Of a DNA stretch of 23,921 nucleotides, positions 14,168-22,244 are shown piece by piece. The position numbers were made by a program, and so were the translations under genes. The notes beneath the pieces were generated by a model. The model made no database searches. It had not been told where the DNA came from and saw nothing but the letters and a program-made list of their open reading frames with translations. This DNA is from JADJNW01 sp964517145 (lineage in GTDB: Bacteria; Bacteroidota; Bacteroidia; Chitinophagales; Saprospiraceae): NCBI GenBank assembly GCA_964517145.1, contig CAZFBN010000086.1, positions 1-23,921 of the forward strand, written 5' to 3'. Position 1 is the first letter of the stretch; each line of letters opens with the position of its first letter.

Positions 14168-15175
14168 CTAATCTTCTTCGTTATATTCGTCCATAGGCTT
14201 GAATTCCCAGGTGTCATCAAGGCGAGTGCCACCGGAGTTACCGGTTGTAATAAATAGTCGATCATTTACTACAAAACATGCTGCATTGATGCGTGCTGCC
14301 CCCTCTAAGCCTGTTTTTTCTTCCCATACATCAGCGGCAGCATCATATTCCCAAACTGTTTTAAGAGAAGTTCCATTAGTACCAGTCATAATATAACCAA
14401 GTCCGTTTAAACCGCCCGCCACCGCACCGCTGCGGTAAATAACATAATCATCATCGTCATTAATGTCTGTTTTTTGCGTCCATTGTAATGCCGTTGGATC
14501 AAATTCCCATAAATCATATACATAAGCACCATTATTTTGCCCGGAAGTTACATACGCTTTATTATTTATTACATATGCCACGCCTTCCTCGCGTTTAGAG
14601 CCTCCCAGGCTTACTACCTGTGTCCATTGGTCGGCAGATGGATCATATTCATAAAAATCTTTTAACCAGTTTCCATCATATCCGGTGCCAATGTAACCTT
14701 TACCATTAATCGAAAAACCGACCGCATTATAACGCGCAGTGCCCATGAAATCTGCTTTTCGCGTCCATTGCCGACCAGCAGGAGCCGACGGATTAAATTC
14801 CCAAAAATCATTTAGTTCTTCTACGGGCAAATCATTATTATATCCAGTGCCAATATAACCTTTATCGCCGATGCTGAATGCCACCGCTGCGCGCCGCGCA
14901 GAACCGGGAAAAGAATCTACTTTTTGCCAAAAATCAAGCGTCGGATCATAGCGCCAAAAATCACGCAAATCATCTTCCCCATTATAACCCAAGCCAACAT
15001 AAGCATAATTGCCAATCGTAAATGTCACCGCATTAGAGCGTGGAACGCCCTCAAAATCGGAGCGTCGAATCCAGTTGCCCAAGGTATCGTCCTCATCGCT
15101 GCTGCCGAGATCGCAAGCGCTGAATAGTGGTAACATTATAACAATCCAGGCAACGAGTACATACAGTCGTGTCAT
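14168..15175 (-). CDS. Kelch-repeat lipoprotein
   Basis: The 335-aa protein has a lipoprotein signal peptide with lipobox FSAC and acylated Cys21. About six Kelch-type repeats of roughly 48 residues follow. Each has a GxGYIGTGY-like strand, then a D-F/W-W-x-Y/F-x-P element and a W-x-x-x-x-x-F/L turn (for example DFWRYDPTLDFWQKVDSF). A six-bladed beta-propeller on the periplasmic or outer face of the outer membrane is expected. It lies 73 bp downstream of the DUF4270 lipoprotein on the same strand, so the two are probably co-transcribed. The ligand is unknown. Confidence 0.9.
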   Translation of the reverse strand: MTRLYVLVAWIVIMLPLFSACDLGSSDEDDTLGNWIRRSDFEGVPRSNAVTFTIGNYAYVGLGYNGEDDLRDFWRYDPTLDFWQKVDSFPGSARRAAVAFSIGDKGYIGTGYNNDLPVEELNDFWEFNPSAPAGRQWTRKADFMGTARYNAVGFSINGKGYIGTGYDGNWLKDFYEYDPSADQWTQVVSLGGSKREEGVAYVINNKAYVTSGQNNGAYVYDLWEFDPTALQWTQKTDINDDDDYVIYRSGAVAGGLNGLGYIMTGTNGTSLKTVWEYDAAADVWEEKTGLEGAARINAACFVVNDRLFITTGNSGGTRLDDTWEFKPMDEYNEED

Positions 15176-15248
15176 TTTAGTTCAAATTTTTAGTTGTCAA
15201 TTAATATGGTTGAATAATTCTTTAAAAAATTTTTGAATTTTATACTTT

Positions 15249-16547
15249 TTAAATGGATGTTAAATAAATTTTTAAGCGCATCTTAGATCGATGAATGCTG
15301 TTACCAATAGATATAAAATTTAGTGCATTCCGAAAGTCATTGGTGGTTGTTAATAAAAGTGCATTTTTATTATTTTCTGCAATAGAAAGTTGTGTTTTTA
15401 TAAAATTAGTGATGTCAATTGAGTAATAAGTATCTCGTTCAAATTCATTATCTGAAAGTAAATAAGCAGTAAATGTACTACCGATCACTTCGTTGTCCTC
15501 ATCCACCCAATATGCTGTGAGAGAAGAAGGGATAGGCGTATTGATGTTACTTTGATTAGAAGTGGGGTAAAATTGTAATACCGCTTTTGAAACTAAAAAA
15601 TCATTATCAACTTCTATCATATTTCGTACATAAGGAATATCAATTCGAGTAGCAATGCCGATGCCGGTTTGTATAAAAGATTCATTATCTGTAGCTTGTG
15701 AATTAACAGGCGTTTCAAATTCTTGTAATGTCGCTAAAGCAGTGTTACTCCGATCACTTTTAATATGATTAAAATACATGTTACTTCCCAAGGTAAATGC
15801 CAGCGTTTTTTGTGAAGCAGGCAATTGCGAATCATCGCGATAATACAAACGCAACTCAGCAGTCGGGCTAAAGCCAAGTATGGCTCGGCTTTGTGTGGTG
15901 TCAGGAAAAACAGCAAAGCCTTTCAAAAAATCCTGAAACTCAGTGGCAGTTGTTATCAATTCTGATTCATTTATTGCTAAGCCGTAAATAGTTTGCCCCA
16001 AGTAATCGGATAATTTTATTTCAATATTTCCATTCTTGCCAGGACGCGGAACAAAGGTTTGCTTGCCAAGCGGCGTTTGGTTCACCTTGAAAGTAGAAGT
16101 ATTGAATAACGTGGTGTCTTCATCGGGTATGGCAATGTCTTCCAAGACTTCATGTACATATAATGTTTGTAACTGACTGGTATCATAGAATGAATAACCG
16201 TCATATTTTAAAACGAGCGTAATAGAATCATAAAAATGATGGGCTTTGTTTAAAAAGTATGATTTATTATCTTCAAACCCAATTTGAAAATAAGAAGCTG
16301 CTTTGATCTTACCCAATTTTACATCTTCATGATATCCCACTAGCAGCCTGCCAGTATTGCGGGTGGGAATACTGTCGTAAATGATGGAGGCGGTTTCCAG
16401 AGAAAGCGTATCCACCAGTGCGATGTTGAACGATTCATCTGGGAAAAAGCTCGCGCCCAATTCTTGTGATTCGTTGCAGCGGGCAAAAATTGCCAGGAAA
16501 AAAATTCCGATGAGGAGTTGATAAAATGTTTTCAATGTTGACATCAT
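15249..16547 (-). CDS. DUF4270 family lipoprotein
   Basis: From the ATG at 16547 the protein has 432 aa. It begins with a lipoprotein signal peptide ending FARC (Cys24), followed by ELGASFFPDESFNIALVDT. That region, with SIIYDSIPT soon after, matches the start of the DUF4270 family, which is found across Bacteroidota with no assigned biochemical function. The rest is predicted beta-rich. The longer frame to 16637 adds a Ser/Pro-rich stretch before the signal peptide and is not favoured; an ATG at 16562 is also possible. The gene is divergent from the FadL-like gene and probably heads a two-gene operon with the Kelch lipoprotein. Confidence 0.85.
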   Translation of the reverse strand: MMSTLKTFYQLLIGIFFLAIFARCNESQELGASFFPDESFNIALVDTLSLETASIIYDSIPTRNTGRLLVGYHEDVKLGKIKAASYFQIGFEDNKSYFLNKAHHFYDSITLVLKYDGYSFYDTSQLQTLYVHEVLEDIAIPDEDTTLFNTSTFKVNQTPLGKQTFVPRPGKNGNIEIKLSDYLGQTIYGLAINESELITTATEFQDFLKGFAVFPDTTQSRAILGFSPTAELRLYYRDDSQLPASQKTLAFTLGSNMYFNHIKSDRSNTALATLQEFETPVNSQATDNESFIQTGIGIATRIDIPYVRNMIEVDNDFLVSKAVLQFYPTSNQSNINTPIPSSLTAYWVDEDNEVIGSTFTAYLLSDNEFERDTYYSIDITNFIKTQLSIAENNKNALLLTTTNDFRNALNFISIGNSIHRSKMRLKIYLTSI

Positions 16548-16811
16548 TTTTGATTGTTGCATAGGTGGTGCTATTTTCACAAAAAGGTTGCTTGGGGAAG
16601 TGGGCTTTTCAACGAATGTTGATTTTTGTCGTACCAACCGGGTAAATGTACGGTTTTCCTGCTTTTGAGGTGTTTGGTATAAATTTTACGCAGATTCATA
16701 CTGCCCAAAAACGATTTGGTTGAATGCTGAAAAAACGATACAACGCTCCTACAAATGCTATTACTCTTTCTGCGATATTTAATCCGATTCTTAACATTTA
16801 TATTAAAAATA

Positions 16812-18038
16812 ATGAGAACATTTATTTTTATCTTGTTTATTATCAATGGTTTATATGGTTTTTCGCAAAGTAGTGGCTCGCTTTATTCTGCTTATGGCAT
16901 TGGCAATTTGCACCTTCTTGCAGCAGGTGTGTTGGATGGGGTAGGGGGCGCGGGCGTCGGTTTGCGGTCGCCCCATTTTGTAAATACGGTAAATCCGGCG
17001 GCAAATGTTTTTATGCAATCTCCGGCTACTATGATGTTGGATGCCAGTATTTACACAGAAGTTGCTTATGTACGTAATAATGAGACGAGCGCTTTGCAGG
17101 GTGGCGGCGGATTATCCCACCTTATATTGTGGATGCAGCCCAATAAATACTGGGGAACTACCTTGGGATTGATGCCTTATAGTGAAGTAAAATATAATAT
17201 TAAAACAGAACGATTTAATGAAATTTTAGCAGCAAACTATGATGTCACGTATAAAGGTGCCGGCGGGTTGAACCGATTTTTTTGGAGCAATGCCTTTCAG
17301 CCTATGAAAAATTTATCGGTAGGTGTTAATCTATTTTTTTTGTTTGGCGCGATTGATCGAACTGAAACTTTTGCAACCGATGCAAATCTGGATAGCTTTT
17401 CGACACTTACCAAGACTAATTTTGCTGATATGCTGGTGGATGTTGGCTTGCAATATGGTTTTCGTATTAAAGGAAATCAACTAGTGTTGGGTGCTATTTT
17501 CCAGCCTGGGAGCGACCTCGCCTCTAATGAAAATACCTGGCTCTATCAATCGAGCGGTGAGGAACTGCAAGCAGATGTAAAGTCTGACGATACATATCGT
17601 TTGCCCATGCGTACTGGCTTTGGCATATCATGGAATACCAAAAAATTATTACTTACTTCAGATGTTACATTAGAACAGTGGACAAATGCTAAATTAAATA
17701 CCGAAAATGAACTAAATAACACCATAAAACTGGCGCTCGGTGCAGAATGGATGCTGGTAGAGAGTAGTTATTTATTTTATCAAAAACCGTTATTACTTCG
17801 TACTGGCTTTTTTGTGCAAAATCATCCACAAACGGTGGAAGGCAACACTTTTCCATACTGGGGTTTTTCGGCAGGTGCTTCCATTCCTATCCGGCGCAAA
17901 ATGCACCACTTGAGCGTCAATTACAGCTTCCAGCAACGCGGCACCAAAAATGACGACTTATTATTAGAATCTATTCATCGTTTAACCTTGAATATCAACC
18001 TTAGAGATGTTTGGTTTCAACAAAGGAAGTTCGACTAA
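16812..18038 (+). CDS. FadL/OmpP1-like outer-membrane beta-barrel protein
   Basis: From the ATG at 16812 the protein has 408 aa. A signal peptide (to GFSQ) is followed by SSGSLYSAYGIGNL, GVGGAGVGLRS and a VNTVNPAA motif. This combination is typical of the Bacteroidota outer-membrane proteins related to FadL/OmpP1 transporters. The remainder consists of alternating amphipathic strands with aromatic girdles, ending in a strand with VWFQQRKFD. An upstream in-frame start at 16755 would add a hydrophobic stretch and is less likely. It faces away from the DUF4270/Kelch genes across a 264-bp region. A role in moving hydrophobic or other small substrates is inferred from the family. Confidence 0.8.
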   Translation: MRTFIFILFIINGLYGFSQSSGSLYSAYGIGNLHLLAAGVLDGVGGAGVGLRSPHFVNTVNPAANVFMQSPATMMLDASIYTEVAYVRNNETSALQGGGGLSHLILWMQPNKYWGTTLGLMPYSEVKYNIKTERFNEILAANYDVTYKGAGGLNRFFWSNAFQPMKNLSVGVNLFFLFGAIDRTETFATDANLDSFSTLTKTNFADMLVDVGLQYGFRIKGNQLVLGAIFQPGSDLASNENTWLYQSSGEELQADVKSDDTYRLPMRTGFGISWNTKKLLLTSDVTLEQWTNAKLNTENELNNTIKLALGAEWMLVESSYLFYQKPLLLRTGFFVQNHPQTVEGNTFPYWGFSAGASIPIRRKMHHLSVNYSFQQRGTKNDDLLLESIHRLTLNINLRDVWFQQRKFD

Positions 18039-18073
18039 TTCATTTGCTTAGAATTCATCATACTTATAATTGT

Positions 18074-18143
18074 ACCATTGGTTGAAATGTAATGACCGTT
18101 GGTTGAATGAATTTTCTCAATTGGATTTTTCCGGTGTTCTTTG
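18074..18143 (+). promoter_or_regulatory. Tandem LytTR-type boxes upstream of the lipoprotein gene
   Basis: ACCATTGGT (18074-18082) and ACCGTTGGT (18095-18103) are direct repeats with a 12-bp gap, and both are followed by TGAA. The second box is identical, over 13 bases, to the box upstream of the kinase operon. Thirty-two bases downstream is GTTCTTTG (18136-18143), a partial -7 element. The geometry equals that at 13236-13306. The lipoprotein ATG at 18296 would then have a leader of about 145 nt. Confidence 0.55.
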
Positions 18144-18295
18144 TGACAACAAAACGGGATTATACCAATTTTAATTGAAGATGCGTAATGAGAATTGAAT
18201 AACAAATTGATTTACAATTGTTTGAATTTAATATTTACGTCTTCTTATCCCAATTTTGACATTATTCATTCATCACTCAAAAACATTACATTTCT

Positions 18296-19036
18296 ATGAA
18301 ACGCCAAAACAACATTTGGAAAAACTGGATCATCGGCTTTGCTACAATTGCGTTTGTTGGCAGCCTGACTGCTTGCGAACAAAACGAAGATGATTCTGCT
18401 AGCCTCAGCAATGAAGAAGTTGCTATTGTCATCCAAGGCGCACTAGCCACTGGTACTCAAGGTGTTAGTGCTGAAGTGAGCGATGTGATCGGTCTCTCAC
18501 AGCAATACGCTCAGAAAAGCCTCACCAATGAGTATTGTGGTCAATCGTTCGACTCTACCGTTGTACGTTCGATTAATAAGCCAAGCGTAACTGCCTCTTA
18601 CACAAAAACCTGGTATTGGAAGTTGAATTGTAATAACCTGCGCGTACCAACTTCACTCGACTTTGAGGGCACCAGCAATGGCGTATATGAAACGGCTCGC
18701 ATGACATCGGATGATAATGCCAGCACCGATTGGACAATCAGCAATTTGATAACCGGCTCCGCCTATACGCTCAATGGTACATATGTACGCGATGGCAGCC
18801 AAACCTCGCAAGTGCGCAATCGAAATTCATTTACTTCTCAGGTTAATATCAATATACAGTCATTAAATGTAAATAAAAACACGCTTCTTATTGATAGTGG
18901 TACCGCAACATTTACCTTGACGGGCAGTGGTTCAAATGGGCAGACCTTTTCTTACCAGGGCAGCATTGTTTTCAATGGAAATGGCACTGCTACGATCACG
19001 ATAAATGGGGAAACTTTTGAAGTTGATTTAAATTAA
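18296..19036 (+). CDS. Lipoprotein of unknown function, possible LytTR target
   Basis: This 246-aa protein is of a family I do not recognise. The signal peptide ends SLTAC with Cys27 as the lipid-modified residue, followed by an acidic EQNEDD stretch that may favour surface export in Bacteroidota. The mature part is Ser/Thr/Asn-rich and predicted beta-strand-rich, with two Cys (EYCGQ and LNCNN) that could form a disulfide. Near the C-terminus GTATFTLTGSGSNGQTFSYQ and GTATITINGETFEV look like an internal beta-hairpin repeat. It is monocistronic, with a strong terminator downstream and tandem LytTR-type boxes about 190-220 bp upstream. Confidence 0.8.
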   Translation: MKRQNNIWKNWIIGFATIAFVGSLTACEQNEDDSASLSNEEVAIVIQGALATGTQGVSAEVSDVIGLSQQYAQKSLTNEYCGQSFDSTVVRSINKPSVTASYTKTWYWKLNCNNLRVPTSLDFEGTSNGVYETARMTSDDNASTDWTISNLITGSAYTLNGTYVRDGSQTSQVRNRNSFTSQVNINIQSLNVNKNTLLIDSGTATFTLTGSGSNGQTFSYQGSIVFNGNGTATITINGETFEVDLN

Positions 19037-19056
19037 TTTGATTTTCATAGTTCAGC

Positions 19057-19089
19057 TCACCGGGCAATCACAGTTGTCCGGTGACTTTT
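19057..19089 (+). terminator. Rho-independent terminator after the lipoprotein gene
   Basis: TCACCGGGCAA (19057-19067) pairs with TTGTCCGGTGA (19074-19084) with one G-T wobble and a 6-nt loop, followed by CTTTTT. It starts 20 bp after the stop codon. Confidence 0.85.
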
Positions 19090-19132
19090 TAAGCCTCTCC
19101 ATTTCAAAGTTTAATAATTTGAAAAGAATAAT

Positions 19133-19915
19133 ATGATGATGTCGCTTTTGATTGAAAAGTTCGGATTACTAAATGGATGGATTGTTGGAGCGCTTTTTGT
19201 TTTGCTGCGTTATCTCTTTTTTGCAGGTTTAGCTTTTTCATTTTGTTATATAATTTGGAAAAAAAGCCTTGCAAAATATAAAATACAACAGCGATTTCCA
19301 AAAATCGAACGCATTTGGCACGAGATTCAGCACTCTATTTACACCGCTTTTGTTTTTGCAATGATGGGCGTAGGAATATATTTTTTAAAACAAGCAGGTT
19401 ACTCTAAAGTGTATAACGATATTCATGAATTTGGCTGGGCTTATTTAGTTTTTTCATTCTTTTTTCTTACATTTTTACACGATACTTATTTTTATTGGAT
19501 GCATAGATGGATGCACCATCCCAGTTTGTTTCCAATATTACATAAAGTGCATCATGTTTCTAATAATCCAACGCCGTTCGCGTCTTTGTCCTTCCATCCT
19601 TTGGAGGCTATTGTAGAAATAGGCATTGTACCGATTGCGGTTTTTTTTATTCCATTTCATCCGGTTGTGCTCTTTTTGTTTGCAATCTGGTCATTGTTTT
19701 TTAACATCTTGGGACATCTAGGGTATGAGTTATTTCCCCCTGGCTTTGTGCATCATCCCATTGGACGCTGGCTGAATACCTCGACGCATCATAATATGCA
19801 CCACGCCCGATCAAATTGCAACTATGGATTATATTATAACTTTTGGGACACTGTAATGAAGACCAATGCACCCGATTATAGAGAAAAATTTGAGCAAATA
19901 AAAGCTTTACAATAA
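19133..19915 (+). CDS. Sterol desaturase / fatty acid hydroxylase family protein
   Basis: This integral-membrane di-iron oxygenase of 260 aa has four or more hydrophobic segments. The eight-histidine signature is present: HDTYFYWMHR with His116 and His124 plus MHH at 127-129, HKVHH at 137-141, and HHNMHH at 219-224. These bind two irons and activate O2 to hydroxylate or desaturate a lipid. In Bacteroidota related enzymes act on carotenoids, ornithine lipids or fatty acids; which applies here cannot be told. Two Met codons follow the first one, so the start may be a few residues later. The next gene is a lipid A deacylase-like protein, consistent with a lipid-modification neighbourhood. Confidence 0.9.
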   Translation: MMMSLLIEKFGLLNGWIVGALFVLLRYLFFAGLAFSFCYIIWKKSLAKYKIQQRFPKIERIWHEIQHSIYTAFVFAMMGVGIYFLKQAGYSKVYNDIHEFGWAYLVFSFFFLTFLHDTYFYWMHRWMHHPSLFPILHKVHHVSNNPTPFASLSFHPLEAIVEIGIVPIAVFFIPFHPVVLFLFAIWSLFFNILGHLGYELFPPGFVHHPIGRWLNTSTHHNMHHARSNCNYGLYYNFWDTVMKTNAPDYREKFEQIKALQ

Positions 19916-19991
19916 GTAAGTAGTTGGATAGTTTTTAGTCAAGAGTTGAAAGTTTATTAATTCTAAATCTTATAAAAATCATCCGATTCAC

Positions 19992-20711
19992 ATGAAAAAA
20001 GAAATCATTTTTATACTCGGCATTTTAGTATGGCAAAATGTACAAGCTCAGAAGATTGGGGAGTTTCCGGCGCTTACAGATTGGTACGAGAACCCATTAG
20101 GCTTTCATCCGCTTAATTTACATACAAGTAATGGAATTTTGATACCGGCAATAGCTGCTACAGCGTGTTTATTATTAACAAAAAAAGATTCAATATTAAT
20201 AAACAAAATTTCCTTTTACTCAGACAATGGAATTTCGCATGGATACTTTGTACCAAGAACCATAATGTATCAAAATAATACTGGGTTTTTTATTCATACG
20301 AGGAGATGGTTACATATTGGGGCAGAATTTACAATTTATCATCCACGAGATGGATTCAATGATACCTGGGGTTTTGGATTGCGACCTATGATTCGGTTTT
20401 TACCAGTGGATAAGGATTCGTACCGACTATTTTTTGAATCGGGAGCTGGATTGATGTATTTTATAAATGAGTTTCCGCAGCCAACTTCTGGGTTTGGGGA
20501 GTTTTCCGAACCTAGAAAGGGTACGCACTGGAATGGTACGCCGCAATATGGAATTGGCGCAGAAGTAAATGTAAATCAATCACTTGCATTGAATTTTGGC
20601 GTGCAACATGTGCATGTTTCCAATGGAAATACTTGGGGTGAAGAACGTAATCCTGGACATGATAGCAATGGATTTTATGTCGGATTTTCTTATAGACCAA
20701 TTAAAAATTAA
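19992..20711 (+). CDS. PagL-like lipid A deacylase / acyloxyacyl hydrolase family
   Basis: The 239-aa protein has a signal peptide ending VQAQ and a predicted eight-strand outer-membrane barrel. The C-terminal signature HVHVSNGNTWG...NPG (His208, Ser210, Asn211, Asn220-Pro221-Gly222) matches PagL-type enzymes, whose catalytic His and Ser are two residues apart. The acidic third member could be Glu218 or Asp224. PagL removes the 3-O acyl chain of lipid A from the outer leaflet. In Bacteroidota the natural substrate of this family is not well known. The gene is 16 bp upstream of the small Spy-like gene and may be co-transcribed with it. Confidence 0.8.
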   Translation: MKKEIIFILGILVWQNVQAQKIGEFPALTDWYENPLGFHPLNLHTSNGILIPAIAATACLLLTKKDSILINKISFYSDNGISHGYFVPRTIMYQNNTGFFIHTRRWLHIGAEFTIYHPRDGFNDTWGFGLRPMIRFLPVDKDSYRLFFESGAGLMYFINEFPQPTSGFGEFSEPRKGTHWNGTPQYGIGAEVNVNQSLALNFGVQHVHVSNGNTWGEERNPGHDSNGFYVGFSYRPIKN

Positions 20712-20727
20712 TTATAAAACCTATATT

Positions 20728-21090
20728 ATGAGATTTATAATCCTTTTTGTTATATTATTAACGGGTTGTTTTACACAGGCACAAACGCCAGAAAACCCCG
20801 GGACACCCGAAGAGCGTGCAGAAAAGTTGACCTTGCGGATGCAAGAAGAACTGGTATTGACAACTGAACAGGTGCCTCCTGTCAAAGCGCTTAATTTGAA
20901 GTATGCAAAAATTATGCAAACGGAAGTTGTTGATAGAGAGTTGAGTATGTGGACAATGTATAACAAGGGCACCAAAATAAATAAAGAAAAGGAGAAAGAA
21001 CTCAAACCCTTGTTGACCGAAACGCAGTGGAAAAAATATGAAATGATGAGATCGAAAGCTATGAGTCAAATTTGGAGTCGAATTTTTTAA
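20728..21090 (+). CDS. Small secreted Spy/CpxP-like helical protein
   Basis: The 120-aa protein starts at the ATG at 20728 with a signal peptide ending FTQAQ. A Cys in LLTGC could instead be a lipobox. The mature part is predicted all-helical and highly charged. Two LTxxQ-like motifs, LVLTTEQ and PLLTETQW, resemble those of Spy/CpxP periplasmic chaperones. An upstream in-frame start at 20596 would begin inside the PagL-like gene and is rejected. A chaperone-like role is inferred only from the motif pattern. Confidence 0.75.
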   Translation: MRFIILFVILLTGCFTQAQTPENPGTPEERAEKLTLRMQEELVLTTEQVPPVKALNLKYAKIMQTEVVDRELSMWTMYNKGTKINKEKEKELKPLLTETQWKKYEMMRSKAMSQIWSRIF

Positions 21091-21141
21091 TATCTTTTAT
21101 TATAATTTTAAAACCTTATTAACTAATCAAAACAATCTATT

Positions 21142-21660
21142 ATGAAAAATGCAGTTTTGTTTTTGTTTTTTGTTGCTACTGTTTTTGTAGCCAACGCCCA
21201 AGCAACCTTTACCGTACAAAAAGTAGATGCTTCAGCAGTGCCACAGGCAGTGCGGGACGCGCAGGAAAAATTCTTTGCTGGCATCACCGTCACTTACTGG
21301 GAAAAGCAAACCGCTAGTGCCAAGAACAAATCTGGCGACCGCTATGTAGCCAATTTCAAAAAGGACGGTCAAAATACGCGCGCGCGTTACTACACGAATG
21401 GCACTGGCATCAGCGCTACAAGTTATTACACCGCTAAGCAATTGCCACAAGCTATTCAGGATGCAGCAAAAACGAATTATGCTGCTTACACGCTTACCAG
21501 CGGCGAGCAAATTCAATTGCTGAATCAAAGCAAGTCATTCTATCGGATTCGCCTGCGCAAAGGCGCACAGAAACTGGTAGTTTATGTGGATGGCAACGGC
21601 AAAGAATTGTCGAAAGACAGTGTGCCAACGGAAGTGAAAGAAGATGAATCTGCCGAATAA
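21142..21660 (+). CDS. Secreted PepSY-like (DUF2874/BLIP-like) protein
   Basis: The 172-aa protein begins with a signal peptide ending VFVANA. Two repeats follow in which a helix of the form VPQAVRDAQEKFF or LPQAIQDAAKTNY is followed by a strand block (VTYWEKQ..., YTLTSGEQ...). This is the layout of the putative beta-lactamase-inhibitor-like PepSY family, common as small secreted proteins in Bacteroidota and of unknown function. The C-terminus is acidic. It lies 51 bp after the Spy-like gene on the same strand and is followed by a terminator. Confidence 0.8.
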   Translation: MKNAVLFLFFVATVFVANAQATFTVQKVDASAVPQAVRDAQEKFFAGITVTYWEKQTASAKNKSGDRYVANFKKDGQNTRARYYTNGTGISATSYYTAKQLPQAIQDAAKTNYAAYTLTSGEQIQLLNQSKSFYRIRLRKGAQKLVVYVDGNGKELSKDSVPTEVKEDESAE

Positions 21661-21685
21661 GGCAGGGGTGCTTAAAAAAAAATCG

Positions 21686-21715
21686 AAGCTCTTTGCGACA
21701 AGCAGAGGGCTTTTT
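21686..21715 (+). terminator. Rho-independent terminator after the PepSY-like gene
   Basis: AAGCTCTTTGC (21686-21696) pairs with GCAGAGGGCTT (21702-21712), with G-T wobbles, around a short GACAA loop, and continues into TTTTTCGTTTT. Confidence 0.75.
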
Positions 21716-21744
21716 CGTTTTAGGAAAAACCCTTAACTCGAATT

Positions 21745-22224
21745 ATGGAAAATACCAATCAAACAAACATCTCGGAAACGTACCGAATCACTGAATTATT
21801 GCGTCGCGCTTTTGATGGGGAACCTTGGTACGGTCCCTCGGTTATGGATACTTTGTCGGACGTAACTTTAGAAGAAACATTGAACCAACTGCCTGGTAGC
21901 CATACAATTGTAGAGCTCGTCGAGCATATGATTGCCTGGAGAACTTTTGTTATTGAACGCCTAAATGGAAATGCCACTTATGATGTCAATCAGGAGGAAA
22001 GTTTTAACAAAATATCGGCAATGACCGCGGAGCAATGGTCAGACATATTACAACGACTCCACCAAACACAGCAAGATTTATTGCAAATATTGTCTCAAAT
22101 TTCTGATAAAAAGCTGAATGAAGTCGTGGCTGGCAGAGCTTATTCATTTGATAAAATGCTCCACGGCATCATTCATCACGACATTTATCATATTGGGCAA
22201 ATTATTTTATTGCGGAAAATGTAG
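21745..22224 (+). CDS. DinB-family (four-helix bundle) protein
   Basis: This 159-aa cytoplasmic protein has the DinB/YfiT-type four-helix fold. The metal-binding histidines are His61 (VEHMIAW) and His145 and His149 (HHDIYHIGQI), the usual three. Members bind a divalent metal and include thiol transferases (bacillithiol or mycothiol) as well as many proteins of unknown role. It follows the PepSY-like gene after a terminator, so it likely has its own promoter. It converges on the glycosyltransferase at 22245 with a 20-bp gap. Confidence 0.88.
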   Translation: MENTNQTNISETYRITELLRRAFDGEPWYGPSVMDTLSDVTLEETLNQLPGSHTIVELVEHMIAWRTFVIERLNGNATYDVNQEESFNKISAMTAEQWSDILQRLHQTQQDLLQILSQISDKKLNEVVAGRAYSFDKMLHGIIHHDIYHIGQIILLRKM

Positions 22225-22244
22225 CGCCGATGTAATATGAAGTC

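Noticed and set aside
16713..16721. A third LytTR-like box (CGATTTGGT followed by TGAATG) upstream of the FadL-like gene
   Set aside because: Only about six of nine consensus positions match, no second box lies at the 21-bp period, and no good -7 element follows at the right distance.
18556..18564. ACCGTTGTA inside the lipoprotein gene as a LytTR box
   Set aside because: It lies within the coding sequence, has no paired repeat and is expected by chance.
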